A stretch of 64,000 nt of DNA. Origin: Bacillota bacterium (GTDB taxonomy: Bacteria > Bacillota > Clostridia > Lachnospirales > Lachnospiraceae). The stretch spans positions 1 to 64,000 of the forward strand of contig JAEYGZ010000005.1 of the NCBI GenBank assembly GCA_023409535.1, given 5' to 3'. Below the pieces are notes generated by a model, which did no database searches, was not told the origin of the DNA, and saw only the letters and a list, made by a program, of their open reading frames with translations. Shown here one piece after another: positions 8,323 through 17,721 of this stretch (its first letter is position 1; each line of letters opens with the position of its first letter). The translations under genes were made by a program, and so were the position numbers.

Positions 8323-9615
8323 ATGAACGATATGGAATTCAAATTCAAAGATCAATTATCGTTAGGGGTAGCGTCGGCGGCAACACAGATTGAAGGCGGC
8401 GAGTGTAATCATAATTGGAATGATTGGTATCATAAAGGTAAAATTAAAGATCATACGAATCCGGCACGTGCGACGAACCACTATCGTTTATGGGAACAAG
8501 ATGCGGACCTGATGGCAGAGATGAAGATTGGGTTTTACCGGCTGGGAATAGAGTGGGCACGAATCTGTCCGGAGGAAGGAAAAGCAGATGAAGCTGCAAT
8601 TGCACATTACAGAGAGGAACTGATCTATCTGAAGGAGAAAGGTATTTCGGTTCTGCTTACCATACATCACTTTACAAATCCTATGTGGTTTGAGAAAAAA
8701 GGTGGATTTACAAAAAAAGAGAACCTGAAATATTTTCTCGACTTTGTAGATTTAGCAGTAAAATCCTTTGGAGATATTGTATCAGAATACATAACAATTA
8801 ACGAGCCGAATGTGTATGCAACGAATTCCTATTATTTTGGAGAATGGCCTCCTGGAGAAAAATCAATCGCAAAGGCAATTACGGTGATGTCTAATATGAC
8901 TGTCTGCCATATTAAGGCATACCAGCTCATCCATCGTATGCGGCAGAAGATGGGTTTCGATGACACAAAGGTGAGCTTTGCAAATCATGTACGTGTATTT
9001 GATCCGAAAAATCCGAAGAATCCCTGGCAGTTTGTCTGTGCAAAGCTGTTGGAACGGTTTTTTCAAGGGGCTGTTACCGAAGCGATGCTTACAGGTAAGT
9101 TTCAATGGCCTCTAAAAGGGGCAAAAGAGATTTCCCGTGGTGAATACGTCGATTTTATCGCAATTAATTACTACACCCGGACGACGGTATCAGGTTTTGG
9201 CGATGGAACCAAACAGGATGCGCCAAAGAATGATTTGGGATGGGAGATTTATCCGGAAGGACTGATCCGCTGCACAGAAAAAATATATCAGATATTGAAA
9301 CGCCCGATTTATATCACGGAAAATGGGACTTGTGATAATCAGGATACCTTTCGATGTAAATATATTTATGAACACCTGAAAGTAATCGCTGAATCTGATT
9401 TGCCCATAACACGGTATTATCATTGGTGTTTCTGCGATAACTTTGAATGGATCGAAGGGGAGAGTGCACGGTTCGGTCTGGTTCATGTGAATTATGAAAC
9501 TCAGAAACGTACAGTGAAACGGGCTGGTGAGTTTTATACCCGGATCATAGAGGCCAATGGCATATCAAGTGAGCTTTACAACCAATATGTAAAGCCTCAG
9601 GTATACCGCGATTGA
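8323..9615 (+). CDS. GH1 beta-glucosidase / 6-phospho-beta-glucosidase-type enzyme
   Basis: This 430-residue (beta/alpha)8 enzyme has the two GH1 catalytic glutamates: Glu161 in TINEPNVYA (acid/base) and Glu333 in YITENGTC (nucleophile). The start region shows the usual ASAATQIEGG motif. Length is slightly under the 440-480 typical for the family but both catalytic parts are intact. No signal peptide, so cytoplasmic. It is followed 15 bases later by GH36, so it is the first gene of a GH1-GH36-transporter-GH13 operon. Because the neighbouring transporter is a cation symporter and not a PTS, an unphosphorylated beta-glucoside or related sugar is the likelier substrate (inference). Confidence 0.93.
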   Translation: MNDMEFKFKDQLSLGVASAATQIEGGECNHNWNDWYHKGKIKDHTNPARATNHYRLWEQDADLMAEMKIGFYRLGIEWARICPEEGKADEAAIAHYREELIYLKEKGISVLLTIHHFTNPMWFEKKGGFTKKENLKYFLDFVDLAVKSFGDIVSEYITINEPNVYATNSYYFGEWPPGEKSIAKAITVMSNMTVCHIKAYQLIHRMRQKMGFDDTKVSFANHVRVFDPKNPKNPWQFVCAKLLERFFQGAVTEAMLTGKFQWPLKGAKEISRGEYVDFIAINYYTRTTVSGFGDGTKQDAPKNDLGWEIYPEGLIRCTEKIYQILKRPIYITENGTCDNQDTFRCKYIYEHLKVIAESDLPITRYYHWCFCDNFEWIEGESARFGLVHVNYETQKRTVKRAGEFYTRIIEANGISSELYNQYVKPQVYRD

Positions 9616-9630
9616 TAAGGAGAAGATGCT

Positions 9631-11973
9631 TTGATTACTATTCGAGAAACAAGCTTTCGGTTAGATACTAAGCATACCACATATTTGTTTAAGAAAACAA
9701 AGTATGGACATTTAGAACATATTTATTATGGGAATTTATTAAGTGAAAGGGATAGATCTGACGTTTTAGCACAAAAACGGTCTGTTCAGATAGGCAGCAG
9801 TATCCTTTATGACCAGGAAGATCAAGTTTATGCCCTCGACAGTATGTGCCTGGAATGGTCTGACAATGGCCGGGGAGATTATCGCCAGAGCCCGACTGAA
9901 TTCAAAATGCCGGATGGCAGTTTTGTTACAGATTTTATTTATGATAGTCATGAGGTATTGGATGGGTGCATGCCCATGGATACTTTGCCGGCTGCATACG
10001 GAGGAAATCAAACCTTAAAAATCACCTTAAAGGATAAGGTATATTTAATTTTTATTGACTTATATTATACTGTTTATGATCGGACGGATGTGATAACAAG
10101 AAGAGCTGTTGTAAGGAATGAAACGAACACCCCGCTCATGATCCGGCGTATTATGAGTATGTCACTTGATTTACCGGATGAATGCTTTCAATTATACACC
10201 TTGGATGGCGGGTGGATAAAAGAAGCCAATCTGCATAAGCGTCCGGTTTCTTACGGAATTGCCATCAATTCTTCCATTACCGGAGCAAGCAGCAATCGTC
10301 ACAATCCTGCGTTTTTATTAGCAGAGGCCGATGCAAATGAAGACTGTGGCAATGTATATGCTTTCAATATGATTTACAGCGGTAATCATTATGGTATGAT
10401 TGAGAAAAATGAATGGGATTATATCCGTGTCAGTATAGGAATTCATCCCCACCTCTTTGAGTGGAATTTATTACCGGGGGAGAAGTTTGAAACACCGGAA
10501 GGTGTAATGAGCTATAGTAACCGGGGGTTTCATGGTACAAGCCGCCATATGCATGACTTTATCAACGAGCATATTGTAAGGGGAGAGTTTAAGAAGAAGG
10601 AAAGGCCGGTACTGCTCAATAATTGGGAAGCACATTTTTTTAGTTTTAATGAAGCGAAATTATTGCGGCTTGCAAAGGAAGCGAAGGAACTTGGTGCTGA
10701 ATTATTTGTGCTGGATGATGGTTGGTTCGGTGAGCGTAATACGGATAAAGCGGGACTTGGAGATTATACGGTAAACACTAAAAAATTGCCCCGGGGGATG
10801 AAAGCATTTGCAGATAGGATCAGAAAAATGGGATTAGATTTTGGCTTGTGGTTTGAACCTGAGATGGTGAATGAGGATAGTGAATTATACCGGGCTCATC
10901 CTGAATATGCGGTAAGGCTTCCGAACCGCAAAGCGGTTTTAGGAAGGAACCAGCTGGTACTGGATCTATGTCAAAAAGAAGTTCGGGATTATATTGTGCA
11001 ACAGGTTGCCACAATTCTGGATGAGGCGGAGATCAGTTATGTAAAATGGGATATGAACCGTCATATTGCAGAAGCATATACCTCTGTCCTGCAAAACCAG
11101 GGAGAATTCTATCACCGCTATATCCTAGGACTTTATGAGGTATTAGCCCGTATTTTTACGCCGCGGCCGCATATTTTACTGGAGAGCTGTTCCAGCGGCG
11201 GAAACCGGTTTGATTTAGGAATGTTATGTTTTAGTCCGCAGATTTGGTGCTCTGATGATACGGATCCCATTGAGCGGCTTAAAATACAGAATGGTTTATC
11301 TTACTTTTATCCGCAGTCTGCTATGGGAGCACATGTCTCACAAACCCCGCATCAGCAGACATTACGGGAAACACCTCTTGCCACACGTTTTCATGCTGCC
11401 TGCTTTGGATGCCTTGGCTATGAGCTTGACCTAAAATACCTGTCCCCGGAACAAAGAAAGGATATTGCAGATCAGATTGCATTTTATAAACAGTATCGCA
11501 GGATCTTTCAATACGGAAGGTTTTACAGAAGCAAATCCTATAAAGAGAATAAAGTAATATGGGAAGTGGTAAGTGAAGAGGAAGAAACTGCATTGGCCGG
11601 CTTCTTTCAGACCTTGGCTACTGCTGCGGAAAGCAGCGATAAGCTGAAGGTAACCGGCCTGAAAAAGGGAATGTATACAATAAGAACCCGGCCGCAGAGG
11701 CTTTATATCGAACGCTTTGGAGGTTTGACAAAACATATATTGCCGGTGGAGCTAAATCCGGATGGCGTGATTATGCGTATCGCGAATCGTCATTACAGTC
11801 TGAGGGATTGCGTGGAACAATATACTTGTTCTGCGGAGGCTTTGGAATCGGGGATTCCATTATGTGAACAATTTATTGGTACGGGTTATAACGAAAAAAT
11901 ACGAATGCTTGGTGATTTTGGATCAAATCTGTATATCATCAGTACAGCGGATAACAATTCGCCGAACGGTTGA
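9631..11973 (+). CDS. GH36 alpha-galactosidase
   Basis: This 780-residue protein has the layout of GH36 alpha-galactosidases: an N-terminal beta-supersandwich, a central (beta/alpha)8 barrel with LDDGWFGER, the nucleophile Asp474 in KWDMNRH, an ESCSSGGNRFD block and the acid/base region SDDTD (541-545), then a C-terminal beta domain. Length fits the family. The start is a TTG at 9631, 8 bases after AAGGAG; an upstream ATG at 9626 runs into a stop after one more codon. It is cytoplasmic (no signal). The reaction is hydrolysis of terminal alpha-galactose from melibiose, raffinose or galacto-oligosaccharides. It sits 15 bases after GH1 and 81 before the symporter gene. Confidence 0.95.
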   Translation: MITIRETSFRLDTKHTTYLFKKTKYGHLEHIYYGNLLSERDRSDVLAQKRSVQIGSSILYDQEDQVYALDSMCLEWSDNGRGDYRQSPTEFKMPDGSFVTDFIYDSHEVLDGCMPMDTLPAAYGGNQTLKITLKDKVYLIFIDLYYTVYDRTDVITRRAVVRNETNTPLMIRRIMSMSLDLPDECFQLYTLDGGWIKEANLHKRPVSYGIAINSSITGASSNRHNPAFLLAEADANEDCGNVYAFNMIYSGNHYGMIEKNEWDYIRVSIGIHPHLFEWNLLPGEKFETPEGVMSYSNRGFHGTSRHMHDFINEHIVRGEFKKKERPVLLNNWEAHFFSFNEAKLLRLAKEAKELGAELFVLDDGWFGERNTDKAGLGDYTVNTKKLPRGMKAFADRIRKMGLDFGLWFEPEMVNEDSELYRAHPEYAVRLPNRKAVLGRNQLVLDLCQKEVRDYIVQQVATILDEAEISYVKWDMNRHIAEAYTSVLQNQGEFYHRYILGLYEVLARIFTPRPHILLESCSSGGNRFDLGMLCFSPQIWCSDDTDPIERLKIQNGLSYFYPQSAMGAHVSQTPHQQTLRETPLATRFHAACFGCLGYELDLKYLSPEQRKDIADQIAFYKQYRRIFQYGRFYRSKSYKENKVIWEVVSEEEETALAGFFQTLATAAESSDKLKVTGLKKGMYTIRTRPQRLYIERFGGLTKHILPVELNPDGVIMRIANRHYSLRDCVEQYTCSAEALESGIPLCEQFIGTGYNEKIRMLGDFGSNLYIISTADNNSPNG

Positions 11974-12054
11974 ATAAGTCTTTGGCAGTACACTGGGGTG
12001 TACCTGCATATAAAAAACAAATGAGGATGAGGGTGGAAAGGAGCCTATATTAAA

Positions 12055-13419
12055 ATGAAAACAAAAATAAATTCAAATCAGAACCGTTATACCTTTGGCC
12101 TGGGTACCGTCGGCAGAGATATGCTTTATACCATGGTAAGCATGTACCTTTTGTTTTACCTGACTGATATTATGAATTTACCGGATTCTATTATGTGGTG
12201 GATGACGGGAGCATTGACGATACTGCGAATTTTTGATGCTGTCAATGATCCGGTCATGGGATTTTTAGTTGATAATACCCATACCCGATTTGGTAAATTC
12301 AAACCTTGGATTGTAATTGGAGGCATTTTAGGAGGAGTTCTCACTTGCTTTTTATTTTTTGATTTTGGTCTGAGCGGAGCAGGGTATGTGATACTGTTTG
12401 TGATACTTTATCTGTTCTGGGATTTGACTTATGGAGCCAATGATATCGCTTATTGGTCAATGCTTCCTTCCTTAACCCTTGACCAGAAGGAACGTGAGAA
12501 AACCGGTTCCTTTGCAAGAATATGCGCGAACATCGGATTATTTTCCGTGGTAGTTGGTATATTGCCTGTTACAAATGCGTTGGGAGGAGATAAAAGGGCC
12601 TGGCAGATTGCAGTTATCGCTATCGTTATAATTACCTGGGCATTTCTTTGCTTTACTGTCTTTGGAGTAAAGGAAGACAGGAGTATTAAGGTGAAACAGG
12701 AGTCTACCTCCTTAAAAGAAATGTTTCGCATTTTGTTTCAGAATGACCAGCTTTTATTTACGGCAATATCAATGGCATTATTTATGATAGGTTATTGTAC
12801 TACCACGAGCTTTGGAGTCTATTTCTTTAAATATGCCTTTAAAAATGAAGGGATGTATTCTGTATTTGCTGCAATCCTCGGAGTCTCCCAGCTGGCTGCT
12901 TTAGCTGTTTTTCCTTTGTTCTCTAAGAGGTTCAGCCGGAAAACCTTATATGCCTTTGCTACTGTTTTGGTAGTAATAGGATATCTGATATTCTTTTTTG
13001 CACCAATGAATATGATTTTTATCGGTGCTGCCGGTATTTTTCTCTTTGTAGGAGAGGCATTTATTCAATTGCTGATGCTGATGTTTTTAACAGATACGGT
13101 AGAATACGGACAGTGGAAGCTGGGGCATCGTAACGAAAGTATTACCTTTTCCGTACAGCCGTTTATTAATAAAATCGGCGGTGCAATCGCCAATGGAATT
13201 GTTGGTGTGACATTAATTATTTCAGGGATTAATGCTGCCGTAACACCGGACGATGTAACTGCTTCCGGCTTGCTGGTTATGAAGCTTGCAATGCTGATTT
13301 TGCCCCTTATTTTTATTGTGTTCGGTTATATCGTTTACCGAAAAAAATTTAAGATCGACAAGCAGATGTTTGATCAAATACTATCGGATTTGGCTGCTCG
13401 AGGTGAGATTAAGAAATAA
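12055..13419 (+). CDS. GPH-family sugar:cation symporter (MelB-like)
   Basis: This 454-residue protein has about 12 hydrophobic segments and the glycoside-pentoside-hexuronide family features, including an early Asp-rich transmembrane/loop region (DAVNDPVMGFLVDNTHTRFGK), the family's hallmark for cation coupling and a cytoplasmic loop. It would import a disaccharide or oligosaccharide with Na+ or H+. It lies in the middle of GH1, GH36 and GH13 genes, so the substrate is probably an alpha-galactoside or mixed glucoside (inference). A GC-rich hairpin (about 11984-12009) lies in the short gap before it and may modulate expression. Confidence 0.93.
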   Translation: MKTKINSNQNRYTFGLGTVGRDMLYTMVSMYLLFYLTDIMNLPDSIMWWMTGALTILRIFDAVNDPVMGFLVDNTHTRFGKFKPWIVIGGILGGVLTCFLFFDFGLSGAGYVILFVILYLFWDLTYGANDIAYWSMLPSLTLDQKEREKTGSFARICANIGLFSVVVGILPVTNALGGDKRAWQIAVIAIVIITWAFLCFTVFGVKEDRSIKVKQESTSLKEMFRILFQNDQLLFTAISMALFMIGYCTTTSFGVYFFKYAFKNEGMYSVFAAILGVSQLAALAVFPLFSKRFSRKTLYAFATVLVVIGYLIFFFAPMNMIFIGAAGIFLFVGEAFIQLLMLMFLTDTVEYGQWKLGHRNESITFSVQPFINKIGGAIANGIVGVTLIISGINAAVTPDDVTASGLLVMKLAMLILPLIFIVFGYIVYRKKFKIDKQMFDQILSDLAARGEIKK

Positions 13420-13525
13420 GCTTAATCCAGTAAGAAATAAGTTGAATTTGGAAGCTTTCTTCATTAATTATAACAATGGCAGTATTATCAGTGCGCTCAA
13501 TCATTTAAAGAATAGGGATGACTCT

Positions 13526-15397
13526 ATGTTGACAAAGAATAATCGAATCAAAGATATCTATACACATCCAATCGGACGGGATATTATCAATAAATTACTG
13601 TTACAAATGAACCTCAGTAAAAAGGCTGTTACAAATCCGGTTATAGGCAATCTGAAATTAAAAACCTTACCTAAACTGTTAAAAGGACAGCTGGATGAGG
13701 TGTTTATCGATACTTTGCTTACTCTTTTAAACAGCGAACAGGATATCCCAAGAACAGATGCAGCACCGATTCTAAAAGCCTGGTGGAAGGAAGCGGTATT
13801 TTATCAGATTTATCCAAGGAGCTTTAAGGATAGTAATGGGGACGGTATTGGCGATCTGAAGGGTATGATCGAAAAGCTGGACTATTTAAAAGATCTGGGA
13901 ATAGATGCAATCTGGCTTTCACCGGTTTATGATTCTCCCAATGATGATAATGGGTATGATATCAGGGATTACCGTAAAATAATGACTGAGTTTGGTACCA
14001 TGGAGGATTTTGATCTGTTACTGGCTGAGCTTCATAATCGCGGCATGAGATTGATTATGGATCTGGTGGTAAATCATACTTCGGATGAGCATGAATGGTA
14101 TCAAAAGGCCATCAAGGAACCGGCTTCCGGATATGGAGACTACTATATTTTTAGAGACCGACCGAATAACTGGACCTCATTTTTTAGCGGCAGCGCATGG
14201 AACTATGTGAAGGAACGAAATCAGTATGCCTTACATTTATTCTCTAAGAAGCAAATAGATCTGAATTGGGAAAATGAAGCAGTTCGACGTGAAATCCACG
14301 AGCTGGTAAGCTGGTGGCTGGAAAAGGGGGTTGACGGCTTCCGCCTGGATGTGATAAATTACATTTCGAAGCGCAGCGGCTTGCCTGATGGGAATAAAAG
14401 CATCGGAAAACTCATGGGCTATTATGGAGTGGAGCATTATTTTTATGGACCTCGTCTCCATGAGTATTTGCAGGAACTAAAAGAAAAAGTTTTTCTTCCA
14501 TACCAAGCTTTCTCTGTTGGGGAAACTCCCGGGACGGGAATGGAAATGAGCAAGTTATTAACGGGCGATTACCGGAATGAACTGGATATGGTATTTTCCT
14601 TTGACCATCTTGAAACGCCGGGGCATGCCCGCTTTGATGATTACCGGTATGATCTGAATTATTTAAAAAAGTATATGATCAACTGGATGGAGAATTACGG
14701 TAATCACTGTCAGCCTTCGCTGTTTTATGAAAACCATGATAATCCCCGTATGATATCCAAGATTAATCCTGACCCAAAGGTTCGGGAGGTCTTGGGGAAA
14801 CAGCTGGCTACAATCCAGCTCACCTTACGCGGCACACCGTTTATTTATCAGGGCCAGGAACTTGGAATGGTCAATCAAAGCTTCCGATCGATTGCTGAGC
14901 TTCGTGATGTGGAAGCAATTAATCTTTATGATGAGCTACGTAAGACTATGGGTGAAGAAGCTGCATTTCATAAGGTATTAGCCGGTACAAGGGATCATGC
15001 CAGAACGCCTATGCAATGGAATAATCAGCAGTATGCGAGCTTCTCCGCCGGGAAACCATGGATTATGATGGATGAGGATTATAAGCGGTGCAATGTCCAG
15101 GCGCAGCAGGGAGATGAGAATTCTATTCTTCGTTTTTATCAGAAACTGATCGCATTTCGAAAGGAGCATACTGTCATCTGTTATGGAGATGTGATAGCTG
15201 CAAATAAAAAGGTAAAAAACCTTTTCACCTATTACCGGAAGGATGAAACGGAAACATTGTTTATTGAAAATAATCTGAGCCCTTACAAAATGAAACGAAA
15301 GAAGCTTCCTGAGGGAATACGCCTGCTATCGAATTATGAGCCGGTTTCAGCTTCCTATTTACGACCCTATGAAACAGCTGTCTGGAGAGTAAAGTAG
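13526..15397 (+). CDS. GH13 alpha-glucosidase (oligo-1,6-glucosidase type) with N-terminal extension
   Basis: The protein is 623 residues from the ATG at 13526; a longer frame exists but the upstream 70 codons overlap the symporter gene and lack an SD, whereas AGGG precedes 13526. From about residue 90 it is a standard GH13 enzyme: AVFYQIYPRSF, DLVVNHTS, nucleophile Asp275 in GFRLDVINYIS, acid/base Glu333 in VGETPG and Asp405 in ENHDNPR. It would hydrolyse alpha-glucosidic bonds of short oligosaccharides in the cytoplasm. Oddly, residues ~1-88 form an extra helical segment (with HPIGRDIINKLLLQM and NPVIGNLKLKTL) absent from classical MalL-type enzymes. It is the last gene of the operon. Confidence 0.92.
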   Translation: MLTKNNRIKDIYTHPIGRDIINKLLLQMNLSKKAVTNPVIGNLKLKTLPKLLKGQLDEVFIDTLLTLLNSEQDIPRTDAAPILKAWWKEAVFYQIYPRSFKDSNGDGIGDLKGMIEKLDYLKDLGIDAIWLSPVYDSPNDDNGYDIRDYRKIMTEFGTMEDFDLLLAELHNRGMRLIMDLVVNHTSDEHEWYQKAIKEPASGYGDYYIFRDRPNNWTSFFSGSAWNYVKERNQYALHLFSKKQIDLNWENEAVRREIHELVSWWLEKGVDGFRLDVINYISKRSGLPDGNKSIGKLMGYYGVEHYFYGPRLHEYLQELKEKVFLPYQAFSVGETPGTGMEMSKLLTGDYRNELDMVFSFDHLETPGHARFDDYRYDLNYLKKYMINWMENYGNHCQPSLFYENHDNPRMISKINPDPKVREVLGKQLATIQLTLRGTPFIYQGQELGMVNQSFRSIAELRDVEAINLYDELRKTMGEEAAFHKVLAGTRDHARTPMQWNNQQYASFSAGKPWIMMDEDYKRCNVQAQQGDENSILRFYQKLIAFRKEHTVICYGDVIAANKKVKNLFTYYRKDETETLFIENNLSPYKMKRKKLPEGIRLLSNYEPVSASYLRPYETAVWRVK

Positions 15398-15469
15398 AGG
15401 ACCATCTCGTGCAGTTTTATTGAATTTTTTATTCGTGAGCGGTGCGATACTTTAGAAATGGAGTTTATT

Positions 15470-16354
15470 ATGCATGAAACACAGGCAAAATCAATCTTAT
15501 CCTCCGGTAATGGGATGAATATCTATCGAGGCTGCAGCCATGGATGCATTTATTGCGATGCAAGAAGTAAATGTTACAATATGCAGCACGACTTCGAGGA
15601 TATTGAGATTAAGGCAAATGCAGTGGAGTTGTTGGAGCAGACATTAAGAAGCAGGCGAAACCGCTGCATGATAAGTACCGGAGCTATGAGTGACCCCTAT
15701 ATGCATGTGGAAGAAAAATTATGCCACACCAGAAGATGTCTTGAGTTAATTCATCAGTATGGGTTTGGATTGGCCATACAGACCAAATCCGACAGAATAC
15801 TAAGGGATCTTGATCTGCTCAAAAAGATTCATACTGAAACAAAGTGCGTGGTGCAGATAACATTGACCACCTATGATGAGAATTTATGTAAGCTGATCGA
15901 GCCTAATGTTTGTACGACAAAAAGAAGGGTGGAGGTACTGAATATTTTGCGGGAGGAAGGGATACCGACTGTTGTCTGGATGACACCGATCCTCCCGTTT
16001 ATCAATGATTCAGAAAAAAATATCAGGGGCCTTCTTGATTATTGTATTGAGGCAAAGGTTTATGGAATCTTGACCTTCCAGATGGGATTAACGTTACGGG
16101 AGGGGGACAGAGAATATTACTATTCAAAATTAGATAAATATTTTCCGGGGATGAAAGAAAAATATATCAAATACTTTGGTAATGATTATATCCTTCCCAG
16201 TCCCAACAGTAAGGAATTATTGGAGTTAGTCCGCAAAACATGTAATGATAACCGCATTGTTGCGGATGATCAGGCCATTTTTGAATATATGCGCGCTTTT
16301 GAGGATAAGAAATCAGGACAGCAGATCAATATGTTTGATTTTATGCCAATTTAA
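15470..16354 (+). CDS. Radical SAM protein, spore-photoproduct-lyase-like (SplB family)
   Basis: This 294-residue protein carries the radical SAM cluster motif C-x3-C-x2-C in RGCSHGCIYCDAR (near residue 25), followed by a partial TIM-barrel. The pattern matches the small 'DNA repair photolyase' group of radical SAM proteins, whose activity is mostly unproven. I prefer the ATG at 15470 (GGAG 6 bases upstream) over 15458, which would lack an SD. It follows the GH13 gene by 72 bases but is functionally unrelated. It ends 64 bases before an ITPase-like gene with its own promoter. Confidence 0.88.
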   Translation: MHETQAKSILSSGNGMNIYRGCSHGCIYCDARSKCYNMQHDFEDIEIKANAVELLEQTLRSRRNRCMISTGAMSDPYMHVEEKLCHTRRCLELIHQYGFGLAIQTKSDRILRDLDLLKKIHTETKCVVQITLTTYDENLCKLIEPNVCTTKRRVEVLNILREEGIPTVVWMTPILPFINDSEKNIRGLLDYCIEAKVYGILTFQMGLTLREGDREYYYSKLDKYFPGMKEKYIKYFGNDYILPSPNSKELLELVRKTCNDNRIVADDQAIFEYMRAFEDKKSGQQINMFDFMPI

Positions 16355-16357
16355 ACT

Positions 16358-16387
16358 TTGACATAATAGCAGATATATTTGTTATAT
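16358..16387 (+). promoter_or_regulatory. Candidate sigma-A promoter for the ITPase-like gene
   Basis: TTGACA at 16358-16363 and TTATAT at 16382-16387 are separated by 18 bases; the ATG follows 30 bases later. The -35 is perfect, the -10 imperfect. Confidence 0.5.
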
Positions 16388-16417
16388 ATTTTACTTAAGC
16401 TAAAAGGGGACTAATGA

Positions 16418-17026
16418 ATGAGAATCATATTCGGGACATATAATCCAACGAAACTTGAGACCATGAGAGAAAGATTACAAGGGCTGGATATTGATATGAT
16501 AGGGTTAAGTGATTTAGAGGTAAATTGCGCTGAACCTGAGGAGACGGGAAAACATCCAATTGAGAATGCCCGACTGAAAGCAATCAGTTATAACAAACAA
16601 TTGAATGAAACAGTACTGTCAACGGACGTCGGATTATATTTTGACAATGTTGAGGAAGCGGATCAGCCGGGAGTTTATATTAAAAGGATACATGGACAGG
16701 ATTTAAAATATGAGGAACTACAGGATTACTACATAACGCTGGTAAAAAAATATGGAGGGCAATTAACTGCATACTATAAGAGTGCAACTTGTATTGTATT
16801 CGGACCTTCGGAGATTTATGAATTGGAGCATATATCAGAAAAATTTTACCTGGTTGATAAACCTCATGTTAATTATAAGGAAGGATTTCCGCTTGATTCA
16901 ATATCGGTGGATATAGCGACCGGTAAATATTATTACGATATTGAGGAGGATAACGGAGTCGACATTTTGACATTAAAATTAAGAAAGTTTATAAAGGATA
17001 TCTTACAGATAAAGCTCAAAGTGTAA
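16418..17026 (+). CDS. Non-canonical purine NTP pyrophosphatase (Ham1/RdgB-like)
   Basis: This 202-residue protein starts with FGTYNPTKLETM, the Ham1 substrate-binding signature (xTxNxxK), and has E-x-G-...-ENARLKA and LSTDVGLYFD blocks typical of the ITP/XTP pyrophosphatase family. It would remove dITP/XTP from the nucleotide pool. It is more divergent than the standard RdgB paralogue, so it may be a second family member of the genome. Monocistronic: promoter upstream and terminator overlapping the stop codon. Confidence 0.82.
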   Translation: MRIIFGTYNPTKLETMRERLQGLDIDMIGLSDLEVNCAEPEETGKHPIENARLKAISYNKQLNETVLSTDVGLYFDNVEEADQPGVYIKRIHGQDLKYEELQDYYITLVKKYGGQLTAYYKSATCIVFGPSEIYELEHISEKFYLVDKPHVNYKEGFPLDSISVDIATGKYYYDIEEDNGVDILTLKLRKFIKDILQIKLKV

Positions 17027-17042
17027 ATGCTTTGGGCTTTTT
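17013..17042 (+). terminator. Intrinsic terminator overlapping the end of the Ham1-like gene
   Basis: Stem AGCTCAAAG with CTTTGGGCT (one G-U pair) and an 8-base loop, followed by TTTT. The left arm lies inside the last codons of the gene. Confidence 0.8.
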
Positions 17043-17158
17043 ATAGTACATTTGCTTACTTTACAAAATAAAAGATAACAACTATAATGATATTAAGTTG
17101 TTTTGGAAGATTTTATAGAAATAACACGAAAAATGAGAATAGAGATATGGAGGTAAGT

Positions 17159-17638
17159 ATGGAAAAGGACAAGCCGGTAAATGGAGTAGAGAAGGAAATT
17201 GAAATCCTGGAGTTTAGATCAGGTGGATATTCATATGGTGTGGATTTGAATGATGTAAGAGAGATTCTACCCAATAAATCAAAGCTTTTACCTGTGCCGA
17301 ATGCTCATCCAAGTATGGAAGGCATTATTAAGCCGAGAGACTTTCTTATTCCCATAATTAATTTTGAAAAAAGTCTGAAGCTTGCAGGTGCCGATGAGTT
17401 TAAGACAGATATGTTAATCGTATCAAATATCAATGATTTGAATATCGCATTTCGTGTAGATAGCGTAAGGAGCATACATAAAATCCTGCCATCTGAAATA
17501 GTGAAGCCGGGAAAGAAGCTTACGACTACATTGCGAGGCGTAGTGACGGGAATTTTAACTAAGGATGATTATAAAATTGAGATTGTTGATTTTAGAAATA
17601 TCATTATTGATATTAATCCTGAAGTCAATGTAGGTTAA
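17159..17638 (+). CDS. CheW-like chemotaxis adaptor
   Basis: This 159-residue protein is a single CheW-like domain: an N-terminal ILEFRSGGYSYGVDLNDVREIL block, a central PNAHPSMEGII block and LIVSNINDLNIAFRVDSVRSIHKI. CheW couples chemoreceptors to the CheA kinase; an isolated paralogue may also join other signalling arrays. The start at 17159 has GGAGG five bases upstream; a longer frame from 17087 has no SD. No CheA or receptor is nearby. It is 84 bases before the zinc-ribbon membrane protein gene in the same direction, so they may be co-transcribed. Confidence 0.88.
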   Translation: MEKDKPVNGVEKEIEILEFRSGGYSYGVDLNDVREILPNKSKLLPVPNAHPSMEGIIKPRDFLIPIINFEKSLKLAGADEFKTDMLIVSNINDLNIAFRVDSVRSIHKILPSEIVKPGKKLTTTLRGVVTGILTKDDYKIEIVDFRNIIIDINPEVNVG

Positions 17639-17721
17639 GATATCCTTGAATTGATCCGAAATATACATTATCGGAACACCCTTTGTTCCAATACATTTAC
17701 GAATACATGGATGGTGCTTAA

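Noticed and set aside
13316..13525. Upstream extension of the GH13 gene
   Set aside because: It overlaps the end of the symporter gene in another frame and lacks an SD; the ATG at 13526 is better placed.
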